Part shown: one piece after another, positions 17,432 through 27,203 of the stretch
How positions within the stretch are numbered: position 1 is the first letter of the stretch
Layout of the letters: every line of letters starts with the position of its first letter
Program-made: the position numbers and the translations under genes
NCBI RefSeq assembly: GCF_029854705.2
Contig: NZ_CP139035.1
Span: forward strand, 248,001-312,000
Length of the DNA stretch: 64,000 bases
Direction of reading: 5' to 3'
From: Akkermansia sp. N21116
Lineage (GTDB): Bacteria; Verrucomicrobiota; Verrucomicrobiia; Verrucomicrobiales; Akkermansiaceae
The notes under the pieces: generated by a model
Told to the model about the DNA's origin: nothing
The model's input: the letters and a program-made list of their open reading frames with translations, nothing else
Database searches by the model: none

Positions 17432-18889
17432 TTATTCTTCGGGATCATGTTCGTCGCGTTCCCGGGTGGTAAACCGCATCAATTCCGCTTCGAAATGCAA
17501 TGGGACATCTCCCGTAGCACCGTTACGGTTCTTTGCCAAATACAAATTGGCACGCCCGCCGAATTTCTGCCGATCTTCTTCATCCTCAGCGTAATAAGCA
17601 GACCGATACAAAAGCCCGATCATATCGGCATCCTGTTCGATAGCACCGGATTCACGCAAGTCCGACATTTGGGGCACACCCTTGCTTTTACCCGTGCGGT
17701 TTTCCGGACCACGGTTCAACTGGGCCAACACGATGACTGGCACATTCAACTCTTTGGCAAGTGATTTGAGACCGGCGGAAATTTCAGCAATTTCACGTTC
17801 GCGGCTATTCTGAGCCTGCTTGGAGTGGGATCTCATCAACTGCAGATAGTCGATTCCAATCACATCCAGTCCATCCAAATCGCGCATCACACGGCGAGCT
17901 TTGGCTCTCAATTCGTTAATGGAAATAGCCGCTGTGTCGTCGATCACAAAGCTGGACTCCTTCAACTCTTTGACCACCAATTGGAAGCGTTGCATTTGAC
18001 CACGACTGAAGCCTTTACCCGACTTCAAATCATAACGTTTGACTCCAGAGCGTGCAAACAACAAGCGCTCCACAATTTGAACAGAAGGCATTTCACAAGA
18101 AAACATCAAGGTTTTCTGCTTCTTGTCCAATGCCATATGCTCGATAATATTCAGCAAAAACGATGTTTTACCCATCGACGGACGGGCTGCCACAACAAAC
18201 ATGTCACCGCCTTTCAGACCATTGCTCATGCCATCCAAAACATCGAAACCGGTACTCAACCCTGTGATTTCACCCTTGCTAGCCAGCATAACCTCCAATC
18301 GATCCACTGCATCGTCAATCACTTTTACCAAAGACTTCTCGTCTTCCTTGCCCAAGCGTTCCCGGATTCTGAAAATGGATGATTCGACGGAATCAAGTAA
18401 CTTGGGAACATCCTCTTCATGCCAGGAATAGGCCGCTTCGATAGAATCGGTTGATACGGCTATAATCGAACGAAGAACGTATTTGTCGCGTAAGATCCCG
18501 ATATGATATTGGAAAAACGCTCCTGTCGTCGTAAACGAGTAAATTTCGGCCAATCCCGGGATGCCGCCGACAGATTCCAATTCGTTCTTATCCTGCAGCC
18601 GCTGTGTGACGGAAATAATATCGACCGGCTCGTTTTTCGTATATCGTTCGCTGAAAATCTTCCATAGGAGCTGGTGTGCAGGCAAATAAAAATACTCCTC
18701 GGTAACCCCCATCGTAATACAGCTGCCGATATAAGTTGCAGGATCCGTAGCCATTAATGCCAAAACACTTTTTTCTACGTCGATGGCTTTAGGAACGCTC
18801 CGGATTTCCTTGTCGTAATTTCGTTCCGGCGAAGCAGTCAGCTTCACATTTTTTGCCGAGTCCTGATCCTGTTCTTTCGCTTCACCCAT
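17432..18889 (-). CDS. dnaB: Replicative DNA helicase DnaB
   Basis: A 485-aa hexameric helicase that unwinds DNA at the replication fork. The N-terminal primase-interaction domain starts at PKAIDVEKSVLALM (about residue 33). The RecA-like domain has Walker A ARPSMGKTSF, the DVIGIDYLQLM Walker B and LAQLNRGPENR. About 30 hydrophilic residues precede the conserved start. No intein is present. Confidence 0.95.
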   Translation of the reverse strand: MGEAKEQDQDSAKNVKLTASPERNYDKEIRSVPKAIDVEKSVLALMATDPATYIGSCITMGVTEEYFYLPAHQLLWKIFSERYTKNEPVDIISVTQRLQDKNELESVGGIPGLAEIYSFTTTGAFFQYHIGILRDKYVLRSIIAVSTDSIEAAYSWHEEDVPKLLDSVESSIFRIRERLGKEDEKSLVKVIDDAVDRLEVMLASKGEITGLSTGFDVLDGMSNGLKGGDMFVVAARPSMGKTSFLLNIIEHMALDKKQKTLMFSCEMPSVQIVERLLFARSGVKRYDLKSGKGFSRGQMQRFQLVVKELKESSFVIDDTAAISINELRAKARRVMRDLDGLDVIGIDYLQLMRSHSKQAQNSREREIAEISAGLKSLAKELNVPVIVLAQLNRGPENRTGKSKGVPQMSDLRESGAIEQDADMIGLLYRSAYYAEDEEDRQKFGGRANLYLAKNRNGATGDVPLHFEAELMRFTTRERDEHDPEE

Positions 18890-19093
18890 GTTGGACGATT
18901 TTTTCTAATGATACACACAATGGCGCCGTGTCGGTAGAACCAGACACAATCTCGATTGCAATCCACGTGCCTGTGAAGGCACGGCTCAGTTTACTTGAGT
19001 TTTTCAGAGTAGCAAGAACGTTTCAATTGAAGTGTCTGTGAACGTGTCGACTCATGAGCCGCTACGAAGCCTCATCTTCAACCGATCAAAACC
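18890..19093. other. Intergenic region upstream of dnaB with two small hairpins
   Basis: No gene is recognised. CGTGCC (18966-18971) pairs with GGCACG (18978-18983), and a weaker CTCA/TGAG hairpin follows directly and is trailed by TTTTT (19000-19004) on the + strand. This would look like a rightward terminator, but no rightward gene precedes it, so it may end a short unrecognised RNA or be chance. The dnaB promoter should also lie here. Confidence 0.35.
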
Positions 19094-19122
19094 TTGACAA
19101 AAGCGCCATTTCCGTGTTTTCT
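19094..19122 (+). promoter_or_regulatory. Promoter of the SRP RNA gene
   Basis: A consensus -35 box TTGACA (19094-19099) is followed after 17 bases by TTTTCT (19117-19122) as a weak -10. Transcription would begin at about 19129-19131, exactly where the SRP RNA hairpin starts. Confidence 0.5.
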
Positions 19123-19130
19123 CACCCTTG

Positions 19131-19235
19131 CCGTCGGGAACCAGCAGAGGTACGACTAGCAAACCCCGCCAGGACCGAGAGGTAGCAACGGTAGCTTGTT
19201 CGTGTCTGCTGCTCCAGTTCCCGGCGGTATTTTTT
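19131..19235 (+). ncRNA. ffs: Signal recognition particle RNA (4.5S-type, small bacterial SRP RNA)
   Basis: A stable RNA of about 97 nt that binds Ffh and targets membrane proteins. The sequence folds into one long hairpin: CCGUCGGGAAC (19131-19141) pairs with GUUCCCGGCGG (19217-19227), and CAGCAGA pairs with UCUGCUG next to it. The tip carries the conserved Ffh-binding core CCAGGACC - GAGA - GGUAGCAACGG (19168-19190 region), equivalent to CAGG...AGCA of E. coli 4.5S RNA. The apical loop is GAGA rather than the usual GGAA, still a GNRA loop. A T-rich run (TATTTTTTC from 19228) follows as terminator. It is convergent with the GH2 gene. Confidence 0.85.
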
Positions 19236-19268
19236 CACCCACCGGAAATTTTGGAATCAGGGAGGGGG

Positions 19269-21854
19269 TCATAACTTTCCGTAGACTTCGATTTCCGAAA
19301 CCTTAAGACCGTCTCCCGAAGGAAGATCTGAAAAGGAAACTTTAAGAAACCGTCCGGTTTCTGTACCGGAAGCTTGGACACGCAATTGATCGGTCTCCGG
19401 AATAATTTCCTTCCAGGTAGTACCGTCTTCGGAAATTGCAACGGAATAGGTGACGGAATCACGGTCAACGAGTTTTAGCACGACTTCCTTGACGGTAATG
19501 AGGCGTTCCAGATCAATTTTGATCCAATCGGCATTTTGTTGACCGGATGGCTGCCAGTAGGTTGCTTCCATGCCGTCATTGACCATACGGGCCGTGTGTC
19601 CTGGACGTTCACTGCTGGCATTGGTCGGGCCAAGTTTGGCACGATTGATCAGGGAAAAATCGGCATTGTCCCTGCTCTTTTCAAAACGGACATAAGGTCT
19701 ATTCTTCGTTTCGACACTTTTTCCGGGCACGTAGGCGGGACCACTGCTAAACTCCAGGCTCAAGGAGGTATCTTTCAAACCCGGAGACGTAGCACGGACG
19801 CTGGCTCTTCCAGAGTAATAGGAACGCAGTTCGATGGCAGCCTTTCCATCTCGAATGACGATGTCTGAGTTCTGAGATCCGGATGGAGGAGTAAACACAA
19901 TACTCTTTCCGGTTGGAAATTCCCCGGGACCGGATTCCACCGACAAAGTCACAGGCACATTATTGCTCAGCGGCGTTCCGGCAGCATCCACAACCTGCAC
20001 GGTCAGGTGAACATCATCCGTGCCATCAGAAAGGATAGGACCGATCTTATCAGCCTGAATCTTCAACCCCGCCGGACAGCCTTCCTGCGGCCATTCGGGA
20101 GGGGCAATACCCCGGTAGGCATTCCTGTACCAATACCACTGCCGCTTGGGAATACGGAAGTAATCCACGACGCCCATGCAGCCGAAATGTCCGCCAAGGC
20201 TACCATGATCAAAACCGCACCAAATAGCTTCTCCACTGCGCCACGGATACCTCCACGGGTAGGTTTTCTGAGGATCCTGCTCTTTTCCCTCCGGTAAATT
20301 GCCCCAGCCGGGAACATACGGCCCAGGCCTATCCGCAATTGTCGAACCATATTCAGAGACGACACTGGGGACGCCCGGCTCCATGAACAGGCGCGCACCA
20401 TCGCCATTGTACCCGGCAATATCACCCAAATGATCGATATCGCCGCGCTGGCAGCCACCAATGGCAATCGGACGATCAGGATCCAGACGATGGGCAAGGG
20501 ACACGCATTCCTTCAACAGGTTGCGGACAGACTCCATGGTGGATGGGTGAGTAAAGAAGCTTTCATTGCCCGTACTCCAGGCAATAATGGAAGGATGGTT
20601 GCGATGGATACGGATCATTTCCGCCAGTGTCTTTTTCACGCTTTCTTCAAATCCCCTGGCATATTTTTCTTCCGGAGGATAGGCACTTCCACCCCAGGGG
20701 CTGTCGAACGGTCCTGTTCCCCAGAAGCAGTTCTCCGACCAGAAGAGCATTCCCTGTTCATCACAGGCCTTGGAAAAAGCCGGAGAGTGCGGATAGTGCG
20801 AACCGCGGATCATATTGAACCCGGCATCCTTCATCATGCGTACATCACGAGCGGAACCGGTATCCGTCACGGCATCCCCCCATCCGGCATGATCCTGATG
20901 CACATTAGCACCGGTAAAATACAAGTGCTTCCCATTCAGGAAGAATCCCTGGTCGGCCGTCCATTTAAACCAGCGAAATCCAAAATCCGTTTCAAAGCGA
21001 TCCACCAGCTTGCCGTCCTTGTAGAGCAAAGAGACGGCCTTGTACATGTTCGGGTGTTCGTTGGACCATAGTTCGGGATCCTTCACGGGAGGAGTCGTCT
21101 GATCGAATTCCACCTTGCTCCGGGCACCCACTTCCTTCGTCGACCTGATATGAGCCACCACCTTTCCCCCGGCATTTACAATATCTGTCTGCAATTCCAA
21201 AGAAACCGGCCGGCTTTTGCTGTTAACCACTTCCGTCCGGACGCGCACAGGAGATGATTTGCCTGCGCTGGCTTCCAATCCCGGCGTCGTCACCCATGTA
21301 CCATACCAGGCGATATGAACCGGAGCCTTCATAACCAAACGGACATTGCGGTAAATCCCTCCGCTAAACACATGTTCCCCGGCTCGGGGGGCCACATCCG
21401 GACGCCATTCATTGTTGACTCGGACGGCAATGGAGTTGTTCCCCTCTTTCACGAATGGCGTTATGTCCACGGAAAAGCCCGTATAGCCGCCGATATGGCC
21501 TCCAGCCTTACTGCCGTTGACAAAAATCTCGGCCTCCTGAAAGACGCCGTCAAACTCCAGAGAAACAACTTTCTCTCCTCTTCCCTTATCCAATGTGAAA
21601 TCCTTGCGGTACCACCCGTAGCCTACATAAAACTCCTTGGACAGGAAGTAGGGCAAGCTGAATGAATGGGGGATGCCGACATCCTCCCAGGCGGAGACAT
21701 CGAATCCGATGCGTTCGGCACCGGGAATATCCCCCTGTCGGTACTTCCAAGCGCGGTTCAGAAGAACTGTTTCACGAGGAGCGGAAAAGGCAACTTCCGT
21801 CCCAAAGAACAAAAAGACAAAAGCACTCAGCAAAAATAAAATCGGGCGAAACAT
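19269..21854 (-). CDS. Glycoside hydrolase family 2 (beta-galactosidase-like) with C-terminal F5/8 type C domain
   Basis: An 861-aa exported glycosidase. Signal peptide residues 1-24; jelly-roll sugar-binding domain about 30-180; immunoglobulin-like domain about 180-295; TIM barrel from about 300 with acid/base E431 (STGNES) and nucleophile E501 (SEYG). An Ig-like domain (about 610-700) and a discoidin/F5-8C carbohydrate-binding domain (about 735-861) follow. Such enzymes trim galactose or other beta-linked sugars from host glycans. The family also contains beta-mannosidases and glucuronidases, so the exact sugar is not settled; the WSENCFWG segment is of galactosidase type. Confidence 0.87.
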   Translation of the reverse strand: MFRPILFLLSAFVFLFFGTEVAFSAPRETVLLNRAWKYRQGDIPGAERIGFDVSAWEDVGIPHSFSLPYFLSKEFYVGYGWYRKDFTLDKGRGEKVVSLEFDGVFQEAEIFVNGSKAGGHIGGYTGFSVDITPFVKEGNNSIAVRVNNEWRPDVAPRAGEHVFSGGIYRNVRLVMKAPVHIAWYGTWVTTPGLEASAGKSSPVRVRTEVVNSKSRPVSLELQTDIVNAGGKVVAHIRSTKEVGARSKVEFDQTTPPVKDPELWSNEHPNMYKAVSLLYKDGKLVDRFETDFGFRWFKWTADQGFFLNGKHLYFTGANVHQDHAGWGDAVTDTGSARDVRMMKDAGFNMIRGSHYPHSPAFSKACDEQGMLFWSENCFWGTGPFDSPWGGSAYPPEEKYARGFEESVKKTLAEMIRIHRNHPSIIAWSTGNESFFTHPSTMESVRNLLKECVSLAHRLDPDRPIAIGGCQRGDIDHLGDIAGYNGDGARLFMEPGVPSVVSEYGSTIADRPGPYVPGWGNLPEGKEQDPQKTYPWRYPWRSGEAIWCGFDHGSLGGHFGCMGVVDYFRIPKRQWYWYRNAYRGIAPPEWPQEGCPAGLKIQADKIGPILSDGTDDVHLTVQVVDAAGTPLSNNVPVTLSVESGPGEFPTGKSIVFTPPSGSQNSDIVIRDGKAAIELRSYYSGRASVRATSPGLKDTSLSLEFSSGPAYVPGKSVETKNRPYVRFEKSRDNADFSLINRAKLGPTNASSERPGHTARMVNDGMEATYWQPSGQQNADWIKIDLERLITVKEVVLKLVDRDSVTYSVAISEDGTTWKEIIPETDQLRVQASGTETGRFLKVSFSDLPSGDGLKVSEIEVYGKL

Positions 21855-21905
21855 CGCCCGATTTATTGAATGAAATCTTGCCTCAGGGCAAGGATAGAAT
21901 GCGAA

Positions 21906-23735
21906 TTAAGCTTTATTTTTAGCCGCACGCTGCCGTTCATTAGCGTCCAAAATACGCTTACGAAGACGAATAAAGTGAGGGGTAGCCTCCACCAACTCGT
22001 CCGCTTCGATATATTCAATGGCACGTTCCAAAGAGAACCTGATAGGCGGAGAAAGCTGGATGCCATCCCCCTTCGTCGCCGAACGGATATTATTCAAATG
22101 TTTTTCCTTGCACGGATTGACGGGTAAATCCATCGCACGGGGATTTTCCCCAACGATCTGTCCGGCATAAATATCTTCCTGGGCACCGACAAACAAACGG
22201 CCACGATCTTCCAATGCAGCCAAGGCAAAGGGAGTAGACACACCCGTTTCCATCGAAACCAAGGTTCCGGTCTGGCGCGTCGTAATTTCTCCTGCATACA
22301 AGTCGTATTGGCGGAACAAATGGGAGAAAATACCATGACCGGACGTCAAGTTCACCAATTCGAATTCAAAGCCGATAATGCCGCGAGTCGGAATATAGGC
22401 CTGAATGTAGGTGTGGCCCGTTCCATCCTTGCTCTGCATTTCTTCCAACTGCCCTTTGCGAGACGTAAGAATGCGGACAACACCATTGGAAAATTCATCC
22501 GGTACTTCCACAAAAATCGTTTCATAGGGCTCCGTCACACGGTCTTTTTCATCACGCTTGGTAATAACGGTCGGACGGGAAACGCACACTTCGTAGTTCT
22601 CACGGCGCATCGTTTCCACCAAAACGGCAATCTGCATGGCTCCCCGGGCAGCTACGCGGAATACGCCGGCCTTGTCCGTATCTTCCACCTGGATGGAGAT
22701 GTTCGTCCGGGTTTCCCGCATCAAACGATCACGAATCACACGCGACGTTACGTTCTTGCCATCCCGTCCACCGAAAGGTCCATTATTGATGGAGAATTCC
22801 ATCGAAATCGTGGGGGGATCAATCGCGACAAAAGGAAGAGCATCCAACTCAGCCGTACCATTAAGAGTTTCACCGATATTGACATCTTCAAACCCGGCAA
22901 GCCCGATGATGTTGCCGGCTTCGCCGACAGCGGAATCCTGAGATCCCAGGCCGGAATACTCAAACATACGCGTCACTTTGCCCGCAACACGCATCCCGTC
23001 TTCACGCACGCGGTAGACGGTATCTCCCTTTTTGACGCTACCCGACGTGATGCGTCCGACAGCTACACGCCCCACGTAATCGTCCCAGTCGATATTGGAC
23101 ACCAGCATCTGGAAATCTCCTTCGGGATTGGCATCCGGAGAAGGAATATACTCAATGATCTTGTTGAGCAACGGCGTACAATCCACCGGAGGCTCCCCTT
23201 CCAAGGCATCCATGAAATAACCGTCACGGGCGGAACCGTACACAAAAGGAGCATTGAACTGCTCATCTGTCGCCCCCAATTCCAGGAAAAGTTCCAACAC
23301 CTTTTCGCGCACCGCTTCGGCGTCGGCGTGGGGGCGGTCGATCTTGTTAATGACAACGATGGGCATCAGATTCTCCTGCAAAGCCTTGCGCAACACAAAG
23401 CGCGTCTGTGCCTGCGGTCCCTCAAAAGCGTCCACAACAAGGAGGACTCCATCCACCATCTTCATGACGCGTTCCACTTCACCGCCAAAATCGGCGTGAC
23501 CGGGAGTATCAACGATATTGACCGTATAACCATTCCAATGGATTGACGTATTCTTGGCTTTGATCGTAATGCCTTTTTCACGTTCGAGATCCATCGAATC
23601 CATCGCCCGCTCCTGGACAGCCTGGTTGGCCCGGTAGGTACCTCCTGCTTGAAGCAATTGGTCCACGAGGGTCGTCTTTCCGTGGTCAACATGAGCAATA
23701 ATGGCGAGGTTGCGAAAATGCGACGGATCTGTCAT
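21906..23735 (-). CDS. typA: Ribosome-associated GTPase TypA/BipA
   Basis: A 609-aa translational GTPase needed for ribosome assembly and stress growth. All G motifs are seen: AHVDHGKTT (G1), REKGITI (G2), DTPGHADFGG (G3), NKIDRPHA (G4), then EF-G-like domains with the BipA-specific GRGELHL-region equivalent (ARGAMQIAVLVETMRRE) and PTRGIIGFEFELVNLTSGHG. ATG 23735 is chosen over 23768 because MTDPSHFRNLAIIAHVDHGK fits the family. A TTGACT (23768-23773) and TTAGCT (23745-23750) pair 17 bases apart lies upstream, which would put the transcript start a few bases from the ATG. Confidence 0.94.
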   Translation of the reverse strand: MTDPSHFRNLAIIAHVDHGKTTLVDQLLQAGGTYRANQAVQERAMDSMDLEREKGITIKAKNTSIHWNGYTVNIVDTPGHADFGGEVERVMKMVDGVLLVVDAFEGPQAQTRFVLRKALQENLMPIVVINKIDRPHADAEAVREKVLELFLELGATDEQFNAPFVYGSARDGYFMDALEGEPPVDCTPLLNKIIEYIPSPDANPEGDFQMLVSNIDWDDYVGRVAVGRITSGSVKKGDTVYRVREDGMRVAGKVTRMFEYSGLGSQDSAVGEAGNIIGLAGFEDVNIGETLNGTAELDALPFVAIDPPTISMEFSINNGPFGGRDGKNVTSRVIRDRLMRETRTNISIQVEDTDKAGVFRVAARGAMQIAVLVETMRRENYEVCVSRPTVITKRDEKDRVTEPYETIFVEVPDEFSNGVVRILTSRKGQLEEMQSKDGTGHTYIQAYIPTRGIIGFEFELVNLTSGHGIFSHLFRQYDLYAGEITTRQTGTLVSMETGVSTPFALAALEDRGRLFVGAQEDIYAGQIVGENPRAMDLPVNPCKEKHLNNIRSATKGDGIQLSPPIRFSLERAIEYIEADELVEATPHFIRLRKRILDANERQRAAKNKA

Positions 23736-23812
23736 AAGGGGGCGAGCTAATAACGTGGCGGCCCTCAAGTCAAGCCTGAGGAATATTTTTTTGTGTCGTT
23801 CCCCTCTTCAAT

Positions 23813-25822
23813 TCATTCAATCTGCCACTCTTCCACGAGATTAGAAGGCCATTCATCGAGGAACCGGGAGGGCATTTGGGAGTATGCTCCGCCATAGACC
23901 TTTGAGTTCCAGCGAGGGTAAGTTAGATACAGCTGGTCCTTCGCCCTCGTGATGCCAACGTAAAAAAGACGGCGTTCTTCCTCCAACGCATTGAGATTTC
24001 CTTCCTCCAGAGAGCGTTGATGGGGAAACATGCCGTCACACAATCCAATCAGAAACACAACGCGCCATTCCAGCCCCTTGGCCTGATGGATCGTGGATAA
24101 AGTCACCGAACCAGACCTCCCGGCTTCATCCGCAGCCTGATCCGTATTACCCAGAAGGGACATTTGCGCCAGGAATTCGTCCGTCGATTCAAACCGGTCT
24201 GCAAAAGAAGAAAGCTGGTTGAGATCCTGGCACCGTTGGTCATAGTTGTCGAACGAGGCTTGCATATACTCATCGTACATAGCCTCCACAACAGAAAAAA
24301 TCATGGATGAAGGCTTAACAACTAAGCCCTCGGGAGTCAGTTCATCCAGCGTCAAGCCAAGCTGATCCCATGCTTTTCGCGCCTTGGACGGTACGGTAAA
24401 CCCTGCAAGAATTCCGGATATCCTTTCGTAATCCCCGTCAGTAACAGGCTCTTCCAAATGAGCGACCCATTGTTTCCACAATCTATTGCAAGAAGCCGGC
24501 CCTATCCCCGGCAATAGAGAAACCATCCTCTTAAACGACAATTCATCACGTCCATTGACGGCAAAACGCAAAAAAGACAGAACATCCTTCACATGCGCCT
24601 GTTCGAAAAAGCGCAATCCGCTCGTAATGAGAAACGGCACATGCCGGCGCGTCAGTTCCATTTGCACATCCATGCTGTGGAAGTGAGCCCGGTACAATAC
24701 GGCAATTTCCGAAGCCTCCACGCCGGATTCCATCAATTCCCCAATTCGTTGGACAACGAACATCGCCTCCATCCGAGTATCATTCAGAGCAACCAAAGCC
24801 GGAGGCATACTGCTCGCCGGACGAACGGAACGCAATTCCTTCTCGATCCGGTTCTCATTGGCGGCAATCGCCGCATTGGAAAGGTTCAGAATCTCAGGCA
24901 CACTTCGGTAATTCGTCTCGATCTTGTATGTCCTGGCCGTCGGATGCTTGATCGTAAAATTCAAAATATGCCTCATATCCGCACCGCGCCAGGAATAGAT
25001 GCTCTGGGCATCGTCTCCCACCACCATCATGTTGCCATCCCCATCGGCCAGCAAATCAATCATTCTATCCTGAAGGGCATTCGTATCCTGAAACTCGTCC
25101 ACAAGGATATGGCGAAACTTGTTCCTATACAAATCGCGGATAAAGGAGTCCTTCTCCAACAACTCCACGGCATGGAGCAGCAAATCGTCGAAGTCCATGG
25201 AATTCGCCTCGCGTTTTCTTCGGTCGTATTCCTCTCGGATATTTAAAATTGCCTCTAAATATGGGGAATGATACGGATAATCGCATTCGACAATGTGCTT
25301 GATCCCCTCGCCCGTATTGTCCGCAAGACTGAAAATCGAGGCAATCACCTCAGCCTTTGGAAAGCGTTTATCCTTATCGCCCAAATCCAAGGATTTAATC
25401 ACGGCTTTCAGCATGGATTTGCGATCATCCGAATCCATGATCGAAAAAGAACGAGTAAACCCGATTTTGTCGGCATGACGACGCAACAGACGGTTCGCAA
25501 TAGAGTGGAACGTCCCTCCCCACAACGCGCTTAGATCAACGGGGACAAGTTCGCGGACACGTTCCAGCATCTCCCGCGACGCCTTGTTCGTAAACGTTAA
25601 CAGAAGAATCTGACCGGGGTCAATCCCATGGTCGATCAACCATGCCACACGATACGTCAGCGTCCGCGTCTTACCGGCGCCAGCCCCTGCTATCACAAGG
25701 GCGGGCCCCGGAGGAGCCATCACGGCAGCAAGCTGCTGTTCATTGAGTTCGGAGGCATAATCAATGCCGGATATTGAGTGGGAACCATCCCCTTCCCCAT
25801 TCAGCACATAACGTCTTACCAT
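23813..25822 (-). CDS. UvrD/PcrA/Rep family DNA helicase
   Basis: A 669-aa superfamily-1 3'-5' helicase for repair and replication restart. Motifs in order: ELNEQQLAAV (Q motif), AGAGAGKTRTLTYR (Walker A), LVDEFQDTN (Walker B), GDDAQSIYSWRGAD (motif III), ETNYRS (IV), STIHQAKGLEW (V), and RRLFYVGITRAKDQLYLTYP (VI). It is shorter at the C-terminus than UvrD (about 720), lacking the usual tail. It stands between the OmpA-like gene and typA; assignment to PcrA, Rep or UvrD is not possible from motifs alone. Confidence 0.9.
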   Translation of the reverse strand: MVRRYVLNGEGDGSHSISGIDYASELNEQQLAAVMAPPGPALVIAGAGAGKTRTLTYRVAWLIDHGIDPGQILLLTFTNKASREMLERVRELVPVDLSALWGGTFHSIANRLLRRHADKIGFTRSFSIMDSDDRKSMLKAVIKSLDLGDKDKRFPKAEVIASIFSLADNTGEGIKHIVECDYPYHSPYLEAILNIREEYDRRKREANSMDFDDLLLHAVELLEKDSFIRDLYRNKFRHILVDEFQDTNALQDRMIDLLADGDGNMMVVGDDAQSIYSWRGADMRHILNFTIKHPTARTYKIETNYRSVPEILNLSNAAIAANENRIEKELRSVRPASSMPPALVALNDTRMEAMFVVQRIGELMESGVEASEIAVLYRAHFHSMDVQMELTRRHVPFLITSGLRFFEQAHVKDVLSFLRFAVNGRDELSFKRMVSLLPGIGPASCNRLWKQWVAHLEEPVTDGDYERISGILAGFTVPSKARKAWDQLGLTLDELTPEGLVVKPSSMIFSVVEAMYDEYMQASFDNYDQRCQDLNQLSSFADRFESTDEFLAQMSLLGNTDQAADEAGRSGSVTLSTIHQAKGLEWRVVFLIGLCDGMFPHQRSLEEGNLNALEEERRLFYVGITRAKDQLYLTYPRWNSKVYGGAYSQMPSRFLDEWPSNLVEEWQIE

Positions 25823-25847
25823 GTCAGCCTAGTCCCTCTATCCCAGC

Positions 25848-27170
25848 TTAAAAGTCGAGGTACATTTCAGCTCTCCTGTTTTCACTGCGCACCTCGTCGA
25901 TTGTCCGGATATCCGTCCCAGGGGAATATGTCCTCCGGGGATGAGACTTCCCGAAGCCTTTAGTAGAAATCTTGTCCGGCGACACGCCGCGCTCCACAAG
26001 AATCTTCTTCACCGCCAGCGCACGGCGCTCGGATAGAGAATTGTTATAGGCATCACTGCCGACATCATCGGTGTGGCCGCTGATCTCCAATTTCTTGTTC
26101 CCTTCCATCATAATCACTTCCGCCACAATTTCCAACTGCCGCACGGAGCGCGGCGTCAATGTGTCCTCATTAAACCCGAAAAACAGAGCGATGGAATCAC
26201 CACCCTTGGGATTCTTGACCAATGGAAAGTACACGGAGTCCCCATCGGAAAACCTCTTGGCATAATCATCCAGAAGACTATCCAACGCCACTTCCGTTAC
26301 CATCCACTTTCCGGAAGAATTCTTTTGCATCGTCAATCCCATGTTGCCGGAGGCATCCCCTTGCGGATTGGCCAGATAGACAAGAAATCCGGCATTCGAA
26401 GTATTCGAGAACATTCCACGGATTGGCATCTTCTGGCGCAGGTGGTAATTCCCGTCTTCAAACAGGATGCAAAGCCCCGCAATCGTTGCGTCGCTCACCT
26501 TCTCCGGATCGGAGAGTTTTCTGACCATTCTGTAATCCGCTTTGAGAGAAGCACGAACAAAGTCATAGGCAACGCCCAGAGGATCGGACAACGCAATTCC
26601 CCCTCCCTTGCCATCCTGTAATTCTTCGGCAGACGGCAGATTCACATCCGAAACCACCCACTTGCCGTCTTTCCCCTGAACTAAGTCTACAATTCCTTTC
26701 GCTCCATTACGGAAGTTGAGCAGATAACGCACCTTGCCATTATCGCTACCGATTTCCGTCACCGGGGTTCCCGGATTAAGAGGCACATGCCCTTTGGATA
26801 AAGCCTTGTTAAACTCGGCGGCAGCTTCTTCACTCATGATGGAGTGCGCCACGAAATCCTCCGTCGTCATCGCCTCGCCTCCTTCGAGGACGCGCATCAG
26901 AGCATGAATCAGGTTGGACGAACTCTTCTGGATGCGGGCACTTTCAAAACGGGGGGCATTGACTTTGCCATCGTCCTGTTTGGAAGGGTTATCCACATCG
27001 ACTACCGGCTGGGGCAAGACACGTGGAGGCTCTTCATTTTCAACAGGTTGAGATGTAGGAATCGGTATATATCCTTTTGGTTCCGCCCGTTTCCAAGTAA
27101 ACAAGGCGACCAGGCTTCCTACAACGATAAAGCTGATAACAAATGCGATAATGGTAGATTTTTGGTTCAC
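25848..27170 (-). CDS. Membrane-anchored OmpA-family (peptidoglycan-binding) protein
   Basis: A 440-aa protein with one N-terminal membrane segment (about residues 7-26), a long periplasmic middle region of unknown fold, and a C-terminal OmpA-like domain from about 320: FGFNEDTLTPRSVRQLE, ISGHTDDVGS, SLSERRALAVKKILVERG, SENRRAEMYL. It should bind peptidoglycan and tie the inner membrane to the wall. The start is GTG 27170, which has an excellent GGGGAG seven bases upstream, one of the few clear Shine-Dalgarno sites here. The middle region (about 70-310) is not recognised. Confidence 0.82.
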   Translation of the reverse strand: MNQKSTIIAFVISFIVVGSLVALFTWKRAEPKGYIPIPTSQPVENEEPPRVLPQPVVDVDNPSKQDDGKVNAPRFESARIQKSSSNLIHALMRVLEGGEAMTTEDFVAHSIMSEEAAAEFNKALSKGHVPLNPGTPVTEIGSDNGKVRYLLNFRNGAKGIVDLVQGKDGKWVVSDVNLPSAEELQDGKGGGIALSDPLGVAYDFVRASLKADYRMVRKLSDPEKVSDATIAGLCILFEDGNYHLRQKMPIRGMFSNTSNAGFLVYLANPQGDASGNMGLTMQKNSSGKWMVTEVALDSLLDDYAKRFSDGDSVYFPLVKNPKGGDSIALFFGFNEDTLTPRSVRQLEIVAEVIMMEGNKKLEISGHTDDVGSDAYNNSLSERRALAVKKILVERGVSPDKISTKGFGKSHPRRTYSPGTDIRTIDEVRSENRRAEMYLDF

Positions 27171-27203
27171 GGCAGAACTCCCCTTTAATGGAATACTATG
27201 ATC

